Assembly: GCA_964423615.1 (NCBI GenBank)
Contig: CAYRFQ010000002.1
Span: 124,001-188,000, forward strand
Direction: 5' to 3'
Length of the DNA: 64,000 nt
DNA from: CAYRFQ01 sp964423615
Lineage (GTDB): Bacteria > Planctomycetota > Planctomycetia > Gemmatales > Gemmataceae
Both the position numbers and the translations under genes were made by a program. How positions within the stretch are numbered: position 1 is the stretch's first letter; each line of letters starts with the position of its first letter. The notes beneath the pieces were generated by a model. The model searched no databases, had not been told where the DNA came from, and worked only from the letters and a program-made list of their open reading frames with translations. Shown one piece after another: positions 24,180 through 33,796 of the stretch.

Positions 24180-26184
24180 GGTTGGTGATCCCCTCTCTGT
24201 GGTAGCGAACGACTGATAGCCTGTCTGAAGCAGGCCAGACAAGAATTGTTATTATTTCGAAAAGTTATCCCGACAAGCAAGGGAAAACGGAAGTATCGGG
24301 TCAGATTCCTCGGGTCCTGTTCTGTCGATTCCAACGAGAGAACCGAAGAGACGGGAGAGGCTTGAGGAGACATGATCCAGTCATGATGCCTTTGTCCCAG
24401 TTCATTGGACGGATATCCACGTTGTGGAGTTCCCAGAAGTGAGACCAACGTTCTCTTTACTACGGTCGTGAGGTGTCGAAATGTTCTTTGGGTTAGAGCG
24501 ATTTTCGTTGGTGTTGAGCACATTCCAAGTGATACCCGCGAACCGCATGTGCCGACGAAACGGTTCGCTTGCCGTAGGTACACGAAGCTCGTGCGTACTT
24601 TTTCTTTTCCTCAAGTGTCTCCAAAACGATCGGGAAAAGGTGGATTTGGGATGGACAGATGAGATTTAGCTGATTCGCCCTTGAATATTCAGTTTTTGGA
24701 ATGATAGACTAAGAATTTAGCTCAATTGCCGAGATTTTTGTAGTAATTGGTTGAATTGCCAGGAAGGTCGGATTAATACATGTCGCTTTTGGTTCTTAAT
24801 GTCCTGTTCTGTTGAGGAGGACTCGATTGTAGCTGCATGGCGCTGGTAAGCCGGGAACGCGAAACGAAGGATTGTCCGGTCTTTGTGGGGTGTGACAAGA
24901 TTGAGCGCGAGCGGAAGCCAAGGCGTAGCGATAGAAGGTGTGGCGTCGGTGTCGTTTCCCTGGACGGACACGATGTTTCAAGGTCTTGGTGTGGTCGATG
25001 GTGTCGAGCACAGGGGACCGGGAAAGTAGGCATTCCAAGGCGGAGTCAGGAGATCGGGTTACAGGAAAACCCGAACAGAAATCGATTTCGCGTCACAGGA
25101 AGTGATGATTTTGGAATTTCGTCGATTTTTGTGAAAATGAGAGGGCTTTCAATCCTATTGTATTATGGGCACATGCGCACAAAGAAGGCCGGAGAACTCG
25201 AAAATTCGCAAAAATGGCGATTTTTCGAGGCCTGTTTTCCGTAAGTAATTGCAGCATCTAGATATATGGAAATCGAGAGGTGTCAAAAAGGTGCAATTTA
25301 GGCGCAGGTTTACTACAAGTTTAGCGCAGGTTTACTACAAGTTAGGCGCAGGTTTGGTGCAGGTTTTTGTCATTTTTGGACCGGTTTGCGTTGGAAATTC
25401 GTGGGGTCTCGACCTGGATAAAATAGGGGCGGTAGAATTTTTCGTAAATTTTCCACAATCGAGTGCCAAGGACTTGCTCGTTGGTAACGAACAGGAAAAA
25501 ATGTCCGTGCGTTTTTCCGGAGGCGAGGTGGAGCCGTGATCGACACGATCAACAACACGGACACCAGTCCATTTCTCGTTCGCAGGGACAAGGGTTCGCG
25601 TGGCTCGCCAGACTCGGAGAATTGATTAGGGCACGTTTGCGTATGACAGGATCGGTCTGGAATGTGTGGTATATCTTGGGTAGCATATTCCTAATTCTCA
25701 GCCTCGCAATCCCCAAGCTCTGTATGACGATCGGACAGAGCCAACGAACAAGACTTTGCCCAATCAATAGATGAAACTTCTTTAGGGGCATTCAGCAACA
25801 ATCCCTCTCCTTCCTGGGATATTCCCAGAGTTCATCTGAGTGCACCTACGGGTTGAGGGGTTCATGAGGTTTCACTTTCTCTCGGACCGCAGTTTTCGCT
25901 GCGAGGACCTTGGGAATGTTTGTCGGAGAGCATGACGGGCGACGGGAGTTGCGACGTTGGAGCACCCAACGAAAATGACAACAATCCTGACCTGAACAAT
26001 CATTGCCGAAACACTCGTTGAGAAAAGCCGACTTCTGCCACGTAGCCTTGTAGAGCCAGTAAAGACATTTTTAACTTCGAACATAAACGCGATACGCTTT
26101 TCAACGGCGTCCCAGATCTGTTCCGACAACGGAGTCAGACTACCCAAGAACCGCACTGCTCGGACTCGGGGCACGAGGCCCTGG
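24180..26184. other. Long gene-free stretch
   Basis: Nearly 2 kb with only short, overlapping open frames on both strands, none resembling a known family. The longest (24837-25244 plus, 135 residues) has a composition unlike a protein. The one structured element seen is the tandem repeat at 25298-25364. The region may hold decayed genes beyond recognition or untranslated RNA. Confidence 0.4.
25298..25364 (+). repeat. Short tandem repeat, about 22 bp, roughly three copies
   Basis: TTAGGCGCAGGTTTACTAC + AAGT is followed by TTAGCGCAGGTTTACTAC + AAGT and a third, diverged unit (TAGGCGCAGGTTTGGTGC). Preceding GTGCAATTTA and following GTGCAGGTTT extend the pattern. It lies in gene-free DNA; function unknown. 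Confidence 0.75.
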
Positions 26185-28527
26185 ATGCCGGGCCGGACAC
26201 GAGCACAAACGATGACGAACGACCTCAGCCGAGATAATCCCAAGACGATTTACGAACAGTGCACTCCCTTAATTCTGTCCTACTTGAAACTGGCCGAAGG
26301 ACATCTCACGAACGTGGTAACCGACGGTCGGTTGTTCCAGACCGTCGTGGTTGATCCGGGCTGGGAGAAGCTCCCCACTCCAGTTCGCTGGATCGGCCGC
26401 GAGCAACTCAAGTGGGACGAAGTCATGCAAGAACTTCGTAAGGTCGCGTACTCGCAAGTCGATCAAAAGATCCAACTCCGAGAAGATGCCGAAAAACGCA
26501 TCTTGGCGTATCTCGACGAGAGTTTTGGCGTTCAACAGCCACAGGCTCAGCCTTCCGGCCCCAACAAAGCCACTGCAATTCCTCAACCACCAGCTGCAGT
26601 CCGCCCAAACGCAGCACCTCAACCGCCGGCAACACCTCAAGCTGGGAGTCCGGTCCGCCCTACCCCGACTCCTCAACCACGGAATCCGGTCCCCCCTAAG
26701 GCCGTTCCTCAGGTTCCTCCGACAGCTCCGGCGGTCCGACCAAGACGAGTGCCCCCGCCATCACCCAACCAGCCACCTGCTGTGCCAGCGATGCCTGCAA
26801 CCCCGGCTGCTCCGACTGCTCCGACTGCTCGAGCAACTCCCACGGGTTCCGTCGCACCTGATACGCCACCGAGTCCGGCCCAACACTCCGTTCCGCGTAC
26901 CCGACCTGCCGTTGCAGTTGCTCCGGTCCAATCGTTACCCCAGTCGGGTCCAGCCGAACCAGTGAGTTCGTCGTCGGGACCGTTGGAAAAAGTGCTTGGG
27001 ATTGATCTCGGCACTACGTACTCGGTTTTAGCTTCTGTCGATGAGGAGGGGCGGCCTTTTACGATCCACAACTCCAACGGTGACCTAACGACGCCGAGCG
27101 TGATTTTGCTCGACGAAGGCGGAGCTGTCGTGGGGAAGGAGGCCCTCTTGGCGGGACCTTGCGAACCCGAACTTGTGGCTTCGTGCGTCAAACGAGATAT
27201 GGGGTCGCCCCATTTTCGGAAGCGTGTCCGAGGCGAATTCATACCTCCCGAAGTGTTGTCTTCGGTCATTTTGAAGGCCCTGCGCGAAGACGCCGAGCGG
27301 CGACTCGGGGCGGTCAAGAAGGCCGTCATCACGGTCCCGGCTTTTTTTGACGAGGTGCGTCGGGCGGCGACCGTCGACGCCGGACGACTGGCTGGACTTG
27401 AGGTCGTGGACATCCTGAATGAGCCAACAGCTGCTGCCATTGCTTACGGCTACCAACTCGGCTTCGTTCTTGGTATGGACCAGCTCAACAAGCCCGTCCG
27501 GGTACTGGTATACGACTTGGGCGGCGGAACATACGACGTGACGATAGTCGAAATTCACGGCAACTCGCTCAAGGCCATCGCGACTGATGGAGACGTTCAG
27601 CTCGGCGGAAAAGACTGGGATGAAAAAATCGTCACGTTGGCTGCCGAGCAGCTCCGGACCGAACTGCGCGAAGACGTGCGGGACAACCCACAGACTCTCG
27701 AAGAAATGTGGATTGCCGCCGAGAATGTCAAACGAACACTCAGTGAACGCACCAAAGCTACCATGTACATTCATCATCTGGGAACGCGGCACAAGGTCGA
27801 GATAACTCGTACGGCATTCGAAGAAGCCACCGCCAGCCTCGTTGGTCGGACCCGAACGACGACAGAAATCGTCGTTCGCCAGGCTGGATTGACGTGGGCT
27901 GATATTGACCGGGTGCTCATCGTGGGCGGATCGACACGCATGCCGATGATCACTCGGATGCTCGAAGAACTCACAGGAAAGGTTCCCGAACGGTCGGTCT
28001 CGCCAGATGAAGCCATCGCCCACGGCGCGGCTCTGTATTCGAATTTGATCGTTAACGGCAAGAAAGCGGCCACCAAGGCCTCTCAATTTGCCGTGACAAA
28101 CGTCAACTCGCACAGCCTCGGGATCGTCGGAACGGATCCCTCCACGGGCCGAAAACGCAACCAGATCTTGATCCCGAAAAACACACCGCTTCCCCACTCG
28201 ATCAAAGGCACCTTCAAGACGAGCAAAGCAGGGCAATCGAGTGTCGTGATTCGGATCGTCGAGGGCGAGAGTGAAAGGCCCGAGGCGTGTACTCAGCTTG
28301 GCATCTGTAAGATTTCTCCCTTGCCTCCGAATCTTCCAGCAGGGTGGCCGGTGTACGTCCTTTATCAGTACCTGGCCAACGGACAGCTCAAGGTTTCGGC
28401 CCAAGTCAAGGGCCAGACTGGTGTCGCATCCACGATGATTGATCGAGAGAACAAGATGAAGCTTGAAGACATGGCGTTGTGGTCTCAATTCGTCAACAGC
28501 GGCGCCAAGGCGATCCGAGATACTTGA
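26185..28527 (+). CDS. Hsp70/DnaK-like ATPase with proline-rich N-terminal extension
   Basis: A 780-residue protein. Residues ~10-115 form a helical N-terminal domain, ~118-262 a Pro/Ala/Thr-rich linker, and ~270-645 an actin-fold Hsp70 ATPase: VLGIDLGTTYS (phosphate 1), NEPTAAAIAYG, VYDLGGGTYDVT (phosphate 2), VLIVGGSTRMP (adenosine site). The C-terminal ~130 residues, beginning near VTNVNSHSLGI, are a short and diverged stand-in for the substrate-binding domain. It is not the housekeeping DnaK, since order and linker differ and no grpE/dnaJ is nearby. Planctomycetes have several such Hsp70 relatives. ATG 26185 or ATG 26212 are both possible; neither has a strong ribosome site. Confidence 0.9.
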   Translation: MPGRTRAQTMTNDLSRDNPKTIYEQCTPLILSYLKLAEGHLTNVVTDGRLFQTVVVDPGWEKLPTPVRWIGREQLKWDEVMQELRKVAYSQVDQKIQLREDAEKRILAYLDESFGVQQPQAQPSGPNKATAIPQPPAAVRPNAAPQPPATPQAGSPVRPTPTPQPRNPVPPKAVPQVPPTAPAVRPRRVPPPSPNQPPAVPAMPATPAAPTAPTARATPTGSVAPDTPPSPAQHSVPRTRPAVAVAPVQSLPQSGPAEPVSSSSGPLEKVLGIDLGTTYSVLASVDEEGRPFTIHNSNGDLTTPSVILLDEGGAVVGKEALLAGPCEPELVASCVKRDMGSPHFRKRVRGEFIPPEVLSSVILKALREDAERRLGAVKKAVITVPAFFDEVRRAATVDAGRLAGLEVVDILNEPTAAAIAYGYQLGFVLGMDQLNKPVRVLVYDLGGGTYDVTIVEIHGNSLKAIATDGDVQLGGKDWDEKIVTLAAEQLRTELREDVRDNPQTLEEMWIAAENVKRTLSERTKATMYIHHLGTRHKVEITRTAFEEATASLVGRTRTTTEIVVRQAGLTWADIDRVLIVGGSTRMPMITRMLEELTGKVPERSVSPDEAIAHGAALYSNLIVNGKKAATKASQFAVTNVNSHSLGIVGTDPSTGRKRNQILIPKNTPLPHSIKGTFKTSKAGQSSVVIRIVEGESERPEACTQLGICKISPLPPNLPAGWPVYVLYQYLANGQLKVSAQVKGQTGVASTMIDRENKMKLEDMALWSQFVNSGAKAIRDT

Positions 28528-29171
28528 GCCCCACGAAGCGAAACGCATTCGGGGGAGTTCACGGACACGTCCAGGATGTGTTGGTGCTCGGCAGCTTACA
28601 AACCAACATGATCGCGAAGCCTCGAGTTACTCGCCGTGAAACCCGACAGTTATTCTCGTTTGGCCAGAGGCCGACGACGAGTGATCGTTCACTCAACGAG
28701 GCCGATGACGCTCCCGCACAGTTTCGCAGCCTGAGTTCCATTTCTGGCTTCTCAACAAAGGCTCAAGAATCTTAGATTTCACATATCTTGATTTACTCGA
28801 CAAAGGACCATGTGTTTCGATAGCCAAACCGATTGCTCAAACTTCCAGGATGCGCGGATTTCGGAGCTCTTCGCCAAACCGCATGAGGTCGCCGAAGGGA
28901 TCGCTTTTCATCCGGCGGCGCAAGCCTCGTCCATCACCGGAAGCGTTATGGTCGCGGACGCTGGTTACACGGCTTGCACGACGAGTTGGAGCGTGGCTCC
29001 TTTCCCGAAGGTCAACGCAGACCACTGCCGGCTGACCCAATGACCGACATTTCTTTAATTCAAGGGAAATCACATCCCAAAGTTTTTTCAAGAAAATGGC
29101 AAATTCGTGAATGGATCGTCTTCTCTTGAGGCAATGTAAAGTAAACAGACTGATTTTTGGATTCGATAGCC
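28528..29171. other. Gap holding a dehydrogenase relic
   Basis: About 640 bases between the Hsp70-like gene and the sigma factor. Apart from the short-chain dehydrogenase remnant at 28850-28990 no gene is recognised. The stretch after 29040 is AT-rich and should carry the sigma-factor promoter. Confidence 0.4.
28850..28990 (+). pseudogene. C-terminal relic of a short-chain dehydrogenase
   Basis: Within a 77-residue open frame (28810-29043) the segment EVAEGIAFHPAAQASSITGS + VMVADAGYTAC closely follows the C-terminal signature of classical short-chain dehydrogenases (consensus: EVAxxxxFLxSDxASxITG, then VDGGY). The whole Rossmann core with the cofactor and YxxxK motifs is missing, and changes such as FHPAAQ for FLASDE and DAGY for DGGY point to decay. 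The reading frame has no good start. Confidence 0.6.
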
Positions 29172-30857
29172 ATGGTGAACGAACAGCAGACGACGCGAGC
29201 GACTTCGCAGGGTGCTGAAAAGCAGCTGGTGGACGCGCGAGAATCTGATGGACAACTTCTTGAGACGTATTTGGCCCAACAAGACGAAGAGGCCTTTGCG
29301 GCCTTGGTGCGTCGTCACGGTCCCATGGTTCTTGGTGTGTGTCGGCGGATATTGCGGCATTTTCACGATGCCGAAGACGCCTTTCAGGCTACGTTTCTGG
29401 TTCTCGTTCGTCGAGCCGATTCGATCGTTCCGAGAGAGAACGTCGGGCTGTGGTTGTATGGCGTTGCTTCGCGGACGGCTCTGAAGGCCAAGACCAAGCG
29501 TCAGCATCGTTTGGTGAAAGAACAAGAAGCCCAACCAGCTACGTCAGAAACGGACCGATCCACAGAACATCGCGAAGTCCAGGAAGTCCTGGCTATTGAA
29601 TTGGCTCACCTTCCCGAGAAGTATCGTTCGGCCTTACTGCTCTGTGACATGCAAGGAAAAACGCAAGTGCAGGCAGCTAAAGAACTAGGAATTCCCGAGG
29701 GGACAATTGCGACTCGGTTGTTCCGGGGTCGAAAACTGCTTGCAGACCGACTGACGCGGCATGGTGTTGCCCTTTCGATAGTTGGATATGCCACGCTTTG
29801 GGCTCAACAAGCAACAACCGCTGCGGTTCCTGAATTGCTCGAGACAACCACCCAGAACGCCTTCCACTTTGCAGCGGGTAGACTTGATCAGGTTCCTTCG
29901 CAGGTAACCGACCTCACCAAGACGATCCTTCAGGCCGCAACGGGGAAGAAACTTCAATTGCTTGCCGTGGTTGGGCTGGTCCTTTTGTGCCTTTGTTTGG
30001 GATGGTGGTTTGGACGTGGACGAGCGACCTTGCCCCACGGCGATCCAAAATCAATTGCATTGGGTCAAGAACAACAGCAGTCTCGGGGAGGCGACCCTTC
30101 GTTGACAAAACGGCAACAAGACGGAGCACTCGAAGCATCCACCGAGACGAAACTTGCCTCGGTGGAACCGAGTCCAGAGAAACGCAGAAAAACAAGAACT
30201 ACTGCTCCTCCTCGACTGGGCCAGAAGGTCAGACCGCCGAAGCCTTTGAGGCCGGTCAATGGAATGTCGCTCGAGTTGTCGGTGGATGCGAGGTCGATAG
30301 AGCCGAACAAAACAATTAAGTTCGAGTTGCGTTTCAAGAACCACACCGATGACATTATGGTCATCTCGGTCGTCCCGCAAAAAGACCTGAACACTACTCA
30401 ATCGGCGTTACAAACCGGAGAGCTTTTCGAACGAGTGCCAATGCGAGGCAACAAGAAACCAATCGCTCCGAAACTAACCTGGGTCGGAAGCCGACTGGTT
30501 CGCCAGGCACCAGAACAAAGCGACATGGTACTCGACCCTAACTCGACGGTCGTCATCCCGGTCTTCGCGAAATTCGATTCAAGCAGAGGACTTGTGTTTG
30601 GCCACGTCGGAGGAGTTCACGAGAAGTCGGTCCGTCGTCTGGTCTACCAATTGCCCTGGCGCGGAAAAGAGCCCGTTACCTTGCGAGCTGGATACTCGTA
30701 CACACGTCGAGAAACTGGACGTTGGACTGGAACCGTCGTTTCGAACCCGATCACTCTCCAGACTGTGCCAGGCGAGAAGTTACCAAAAGGAAACGGCACG
30801 ACTGGTCTAAACAACGATGTATTTTCAAAGTGGATGTGGAAGTTCTGGCCGAGTTGA
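29172..30857 (+). CDS. ECF RNA polymerase sigma factor with transmembrane C-terminal extension
   Basis: About 561 residues from ATG 29172 (the open frame reaches a TTG at 29157). Sigma-2 region: YLAQQDEEAFAALVRRHGPM and VCRRILRHFHDAEDAFQATF; sigma-4 region: LAHLPEKYRSALLLCDMQGK and AAKELGIPEGTIATRLFRGR. A transmembrane helix follows (LQLLAVVGLVLLCLCLGWWF, near residue 265), then a basic/Pro linker and a ~200-residue beta-rich domain (from NGMSLELSVDARSIEP) that would face outside. This is the architecture of the Gemmata-type ECF group in which a membrane-bound extension replaces a separate anti-sigma factor. No anti-sigma gene is adjacent. The outer domain may sense envelope state. Confidence 0.9.
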   Translation: MVNEQQTTRATSQGAEKQLVDARESDGQLLETYLAQQDEEAFAALVRRHGPMVLGVCRRILRHFHDAEDAFQATFLVLVRRADSIVPRENVGLWLYGVASRTALKAKTKRQHRLVKEQEAQPATSETDRSTEHREVQEVLAIELAHLPEKYRSALLLCDMQGKTQVQAAKELGIPEGTIATRLFRGRKLLADRLTRHGVALSIVGYATLWAQQATTAAVPELLETTTQNAFHFAAGRLDQVPSQVTDLTKTILQAATGKKLQLLAVVGLVLLCLCLGWWFGRGRATLPHGDPKSIALGQEQQQSRGGDPSLTKRQQDGALEASTETKLASVEPSPEKRRKTRTTAPPRLGQKVRPPKPLRPVNGMSLELSVDARSIEPNKTIKFELRFKNHTDDIMVISVVPQKDLNTTQSALQTGELFERVPMRGNKKPIAPKLTWVGSRLVRQAPEQSDMVLDPNSTVVIPVFAKFDSSRGLVFGHVGGVHEKSVRRLVYQLPWRGKEPVTLRAGYSYTRRETGRWTGTVVSNPITLQTVPGEKLPKGNGTTGLNNDVFSKWMWKFWPS

Positions 30858-31082
30858 GGGCTTGGCGGAAGAATATATCGAATATGAACTTTCGTATATT
30901 AGATGGTTGTTGTAACAAAGCAAGGTTTTATGTGTGGTGTGGTTGCGTTCTATGCGGCACACAAATATGTATACTTATGTTCACATGGCAGTTCTGATTC
31001 TGAGAACACCGCAGTAAATTGAGACTTGAAGAATCTGTGAAAGGAGTGATTGCATCGGGGCTTTGGGAGGTTTTCCGATGCC

Positions 31083-31108
31083 GCCCCATTCGGGAAACCG
31101 AATGGGGC
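31083..31108. repeat. Perfect 11-bp hairpin with GAAA tetraloop
   Basis: GCCCCATTCGG, GAAA, CCGAATGGGGC: an uninterrupted 11-bp stem closed by a GNRA-type tetraloop on the plus strand. It lies 8 bases before a second perfect hairpin. Confidence 0.8.
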
Positions 31109-31115
31109 GAAAAAT

Positions 31116-31150
31116 AACGGGCTTGCGAACTTTACATTCGCAAGCCCGTT
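31116..31150 (+). terminator. Strong hairpin, probable terminator
   Basis: AACGGGCTTGCGAA and TTCGCAAGCCCGTT form a perfect 14-bp stem with a 7-base loop, followed by TTCATTTACT. It is 259 bases beyond the sigma-factor stop codon, so it either ends a long 3' untranslated region or a separate small transcript. Confidence 0.6.
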
Positions 31151-31982
31151 TTCATTTACTCTGCAAAGTAATACGAGATTATCTGTGTGAGATGTCACTG
31201 CTACTGTATTTCAGTTCACTGCCACTAGGCCTTCAGTGTTGGCTCAAAAGGCAAGGCGGAATTTTGTGGGGCTCAGCTGAAATCAGGGAACCACTTTCAT
31301 ATCAAAATTCCCACTGTAGCGATGTCCTTTTTGTCACGACTCACAACATGTTTTTAGTGGAAGCTACAAAAAGTGTACTTTTGAACACTTTATTCGCGTC
31401 AAAATGATTGAATTTGTGGTGGTGAAATCCAACGGACACCCAAATTTTCAGAAAGATTAGCTTGCAAAAACCATCAACTACAGAACTTTTAACTGATTGC
31501 ATATCAAATATTTCTCATACGTGATTAAAACGTCACAGTTTTCCGTTTTCGCACGAGTGTAACTCATTAAAACGTCTCTCAAGCTGTTGACCCTCTGCCC
31601 GAGATAATCCAGCGCAACTCGGAAGTCTCATCTCAAAAACTCCATAATCAGTTCTTCATGCGGACCCACCAACGGAGTCAATTCCAAAACTCAGACCTCC
31701 TAAACCTTCGGCGATTTTTTATCAGAACATTCAAAATGTAAGAGTGACTGTCGGATTGTTCCACGACTTGTTGATAACAGACTCGTAGGCCAAAAGAATA
31801 AGCTAGTTTGATACATGTAAATTTGGTGCTATACAAAACTATCAGTTTTTAACTCCCTAGAACAACCTACCTGAAATACAGGATAACTTACCTCCAACAA
31901 ATGCACCCTTGGATGATGAAATTAGGGTAAGGGGCATTAAGGTGTGTTTTCGTAAGAGCGAGATACAGTATTCGCATTTTTT

Positions 31983-32037
31983 GTTCGAGAGACCTTTCTC
32001 GAACTTCGATTGACAGGCTCAAGACGGTGGTAAGAAT
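31983..32037 (+). promoter_or_regulatory. Candidate promoter and operator of the DUF1559 gene
   Basis: GTTCGAGA (31983-31990) and TCTCGAAC (31997-32004) form an 8-bp inverted repeat with a 6-base spacer. Six bases on is TTGACA (32010-32015), then 16 bases and AAGAAT (32032-32037), a plausible sigma-70 -35/-10 pair with a weak -10. The start codon is at 32140. The inverted repeat could bind a dimeric regulator. Confidence 0.35.
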
Positions 32038-32139
32038 AGCGGCATCTGAAAACTAAATTTCTCTCCGTATTTTGATCTCGATCCGATAATCGCATTTATC
32101 TAGAGAGAGCACCTAACGACTCCAACGGAGGTCCAAGTC

Positions 32140-33177
32140 GTGCGTTCGTATCAGTCTCCCCGCAAAGGTTTTACGCTCATCGAGTTGCTTGTGGTCATTG
32201 CCATCATAGCAATCTTAGTTGGTTTGCTTTTGCCTGCCGTTCAAAAAGTCCGCGAAGCAGCCAATCGTCTGACTTGTCAAAACAACCTTAAACAAATTGG
32301 AATTGCACTTCACAATTACCAAAGTGCCCATGACGATTACTTTCCTGGCGGTCTGCAAATGCCAGGATCAAGTTCGGCTCAAACCTACTCGACAACGTTT
32401 TTTGTGGAGATTTTGCCCTACATAGAGCAGAACGCTGTTTATGAGAAATGGGATTTCTCACACATGGAGCGCAACCCTGCTGCTAGTGCTGGTAGGTCTA
32501 ACGTCCACAGTTCCGATCCTAACCTTTCATTGGCTGCGACAGAGATTGGAACCTATGTTTGTCCCTCAGACTTCTTTGAGGAAAATCCTTTCTTCCTCGC
32601 AGCGAGCCCCGGCTTTGGGTCTTCGTCAAATACCAACCCAATTGGGGGATACTATCACGGCACCAGTTATGCCGGGGTGTTTGGGACCTACAGTTTCTTT
32701 CCAAGATGGATGAACGGTGGGGAGAACGTCGGGATGTTATTCGGTACAGGCCCCGGCTCGCAACCGGAACAGACAAGAGGCCGAAACGTGGCCATGACGA
32801 TCGAGGATTGCCGGGATGGGACCTCAAACACCTTCTTCGTGGGAGAGAAATATCACGACGACCCTAACTACAATGACATTGGATTCTTCGGTGCGAAAAT
32901 CCACCAGTGGTCCGCCTGGGGTTGGATGGGTGGAGACAAAGGCTATGCGTGTGTTTTCGGTTCATCGTTGGTACCGATCAATTTCCAGACGCCGGAAGGG
33001 GCCAGCAACATTACAGACCACGACACTCGGTTGAATGCCTTTGGAAGTGGTCACACTGGCGGAGCGAATTTTCTACTCGTTGATGGTTCGGTTCGCTTTG
33101 TTCGCGAGAAGATTGCCATGTCCACCTATGCTGACTTGTGCAACCGCAAAGATGGAAATGCAACCGTGGTTGAGTAA
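32140..33177 (+). CDS. DUF1559 prepilin-like secreted protein
   Basis: A 345-residue protein of the planctomycete-specific DUF1559 family. It has a type IV pilin/pseudopilin leader: short basic start, the cleavage motif KGFTLIELLVVIAIIAILVG and a long hydrophobic helix, then the conserved AVQKVREAANRLTCQNNLKQ block. The C-terminal signature HTGGANFLLVDGSVRF (family consensus H-x9-DG) is present. It is probably processed by a prepilin peptidase and assembled or anchored by a type II secretion-like system; its function is unknown. The start is GTG at 32140 with GGAGG at 32125-32129. A lipoprotein gene follows after 29 bases. Confidence 0.93.
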   Translation: MRSYQSPRKGFTLIELLVVIAIIAILVGLLLPAVQKVREAANRLTCQNNLKQIGIALHNYQSAHDDYFPGGLQMPGSSSAQTYSTTFFVEILPYIEQNAVYEKWDFSHMERNPAASAGRSNVHSSDPNLSLAATEIGTYVCPSDFFEENPFFLAASPGFGSSSNTNPIGGYYHGTSYAGVFGTYSFFPRWMNGGENVGMLFGTGPGSQPEQTRGRNVAMTIEDCRDGTSNTFFVGEKYHDDPNYNDIGFFGAKIHQWSAWGWMGGDKGYACVFGSSLVPINFQTPEGASNITDHDTRLNAFGSGHTGGANFLLVDGSVRFVREKIAMSTYADLCNRKDGNATVVE

Positions 33178-33206
33178 GTAATTCATCGGAACGTGACGAG
33201 GTTGAA

Positions 33207-33659
33207 ATGATGGCGATTGCGAAGAAGTGGCCCATTGCCTCGGTCCTCGGGCTGATGCTGGTCGTTGGCTGTGGACAAGGACCGGAGGTTGTGCCCGTTC
33301 GCGGAGTCGTGACCTTGGACGGAAAACCTTTGAAGAAGGTGTATGTTCAGTTTATTCCACAAACTACCAAAGATGGGCACCCAGGTTCCTATGCGACCAC
33401 GGACGACAAGGGGCAATTCGAGTTACGGCTATATCAAGCCGTTGGTAACCACAGCCACGGGGCAGTCGTTGGCAAACACACAGTCGTGTTGAGGGATACC
33501 GATCGACCTGTCAGGCCTCCGATTCCTCCTCCAAAAGTTGCCCCTAAGTACAGCGAGCCAACCAAGTCGCCTCTCCAGATTGAGGTGTCAGAGCCTACGA
33601 ATTTAAGCTTGATGGTTGATCGTCGGGGCGAGGTTTCGATCCAACCTGAGGGCCAGTAA
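33207..33659 (+). CDS. Lipoprotein with carboxypeptidase-regulatory-like domain
   Basis: A 150-residue protein with a lipoprotein signal peptide (lipobox VVGC, acylated Cys near residue 22). The mature part begins VVPVRGVVTLDGKPLKKVYV, the typical strand pattern of the transthyretin/CarboxypepD_reg-like beta sandwich found in many small planctomycete lipoproteins encoded beside DUF1559 genes. The remainder is proline-rich with PPIPPPKVAPKY. It probably sits on the periplasmic face of a membrane. The tight spacing to the preceding gene and the DUF1559 gene that follows suggest one operon. Confidence 0.85.
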   Translation: MMAIAKKWPIASVLGLMLVVGCGQGPEVVPVRGVVTLDGKPLKKVYVQFIPQTTKDGHPGSYATTDDKGQFELRLYQAVGNHSHGAVVGKHTVVLRDTDRPVRPPIPPPKVAPKYSEPTKSPLQIEVSEPTNLSLMVDRRGEVSIQPEGQ

Positions 33660-33796
33660 CAACACTGGCAGGCAGGTAACCGAACAGAATTCGGAAACTT
33701 TTCATTTTCAAATGCTGAGGTTCAACAGGGATTCTCCTTCATTGGAGAGGGATGAGTCCCTGAACGAAACTTAGCACATATTTTGAGGAGACGATT

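Larger units (their letters stand above)
30858..32139. other. AT-rich gene-free stretch with hairpins
   Basis: About 1.3 kb without a convincing gene. It contains two perfect hairpins at 31083-31150, an 8-bp inverted repeat at 31983-32004 and a candidate promoter before the DUF1559 gene. The 114-residue open frame at 31063-31407 runs through the hairpins and is probably spurious. An untranslated RNA ending at the 31116-31150 hairpin is possible. Confidence 0.45.

Noticed and set aside
27085..28548. 487-residue minus-strand frame opposite the Hsp70-like gene
   Set aside because: It is a shadow of an unmistakable Hsp70 ATPase domain.
31063..31407. 114-residue open frame after the ECF sigma factor gene
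   Set aside because: It runs through two perfect hairpins and has no protein-like pattern; the hairpins explain the open frame.
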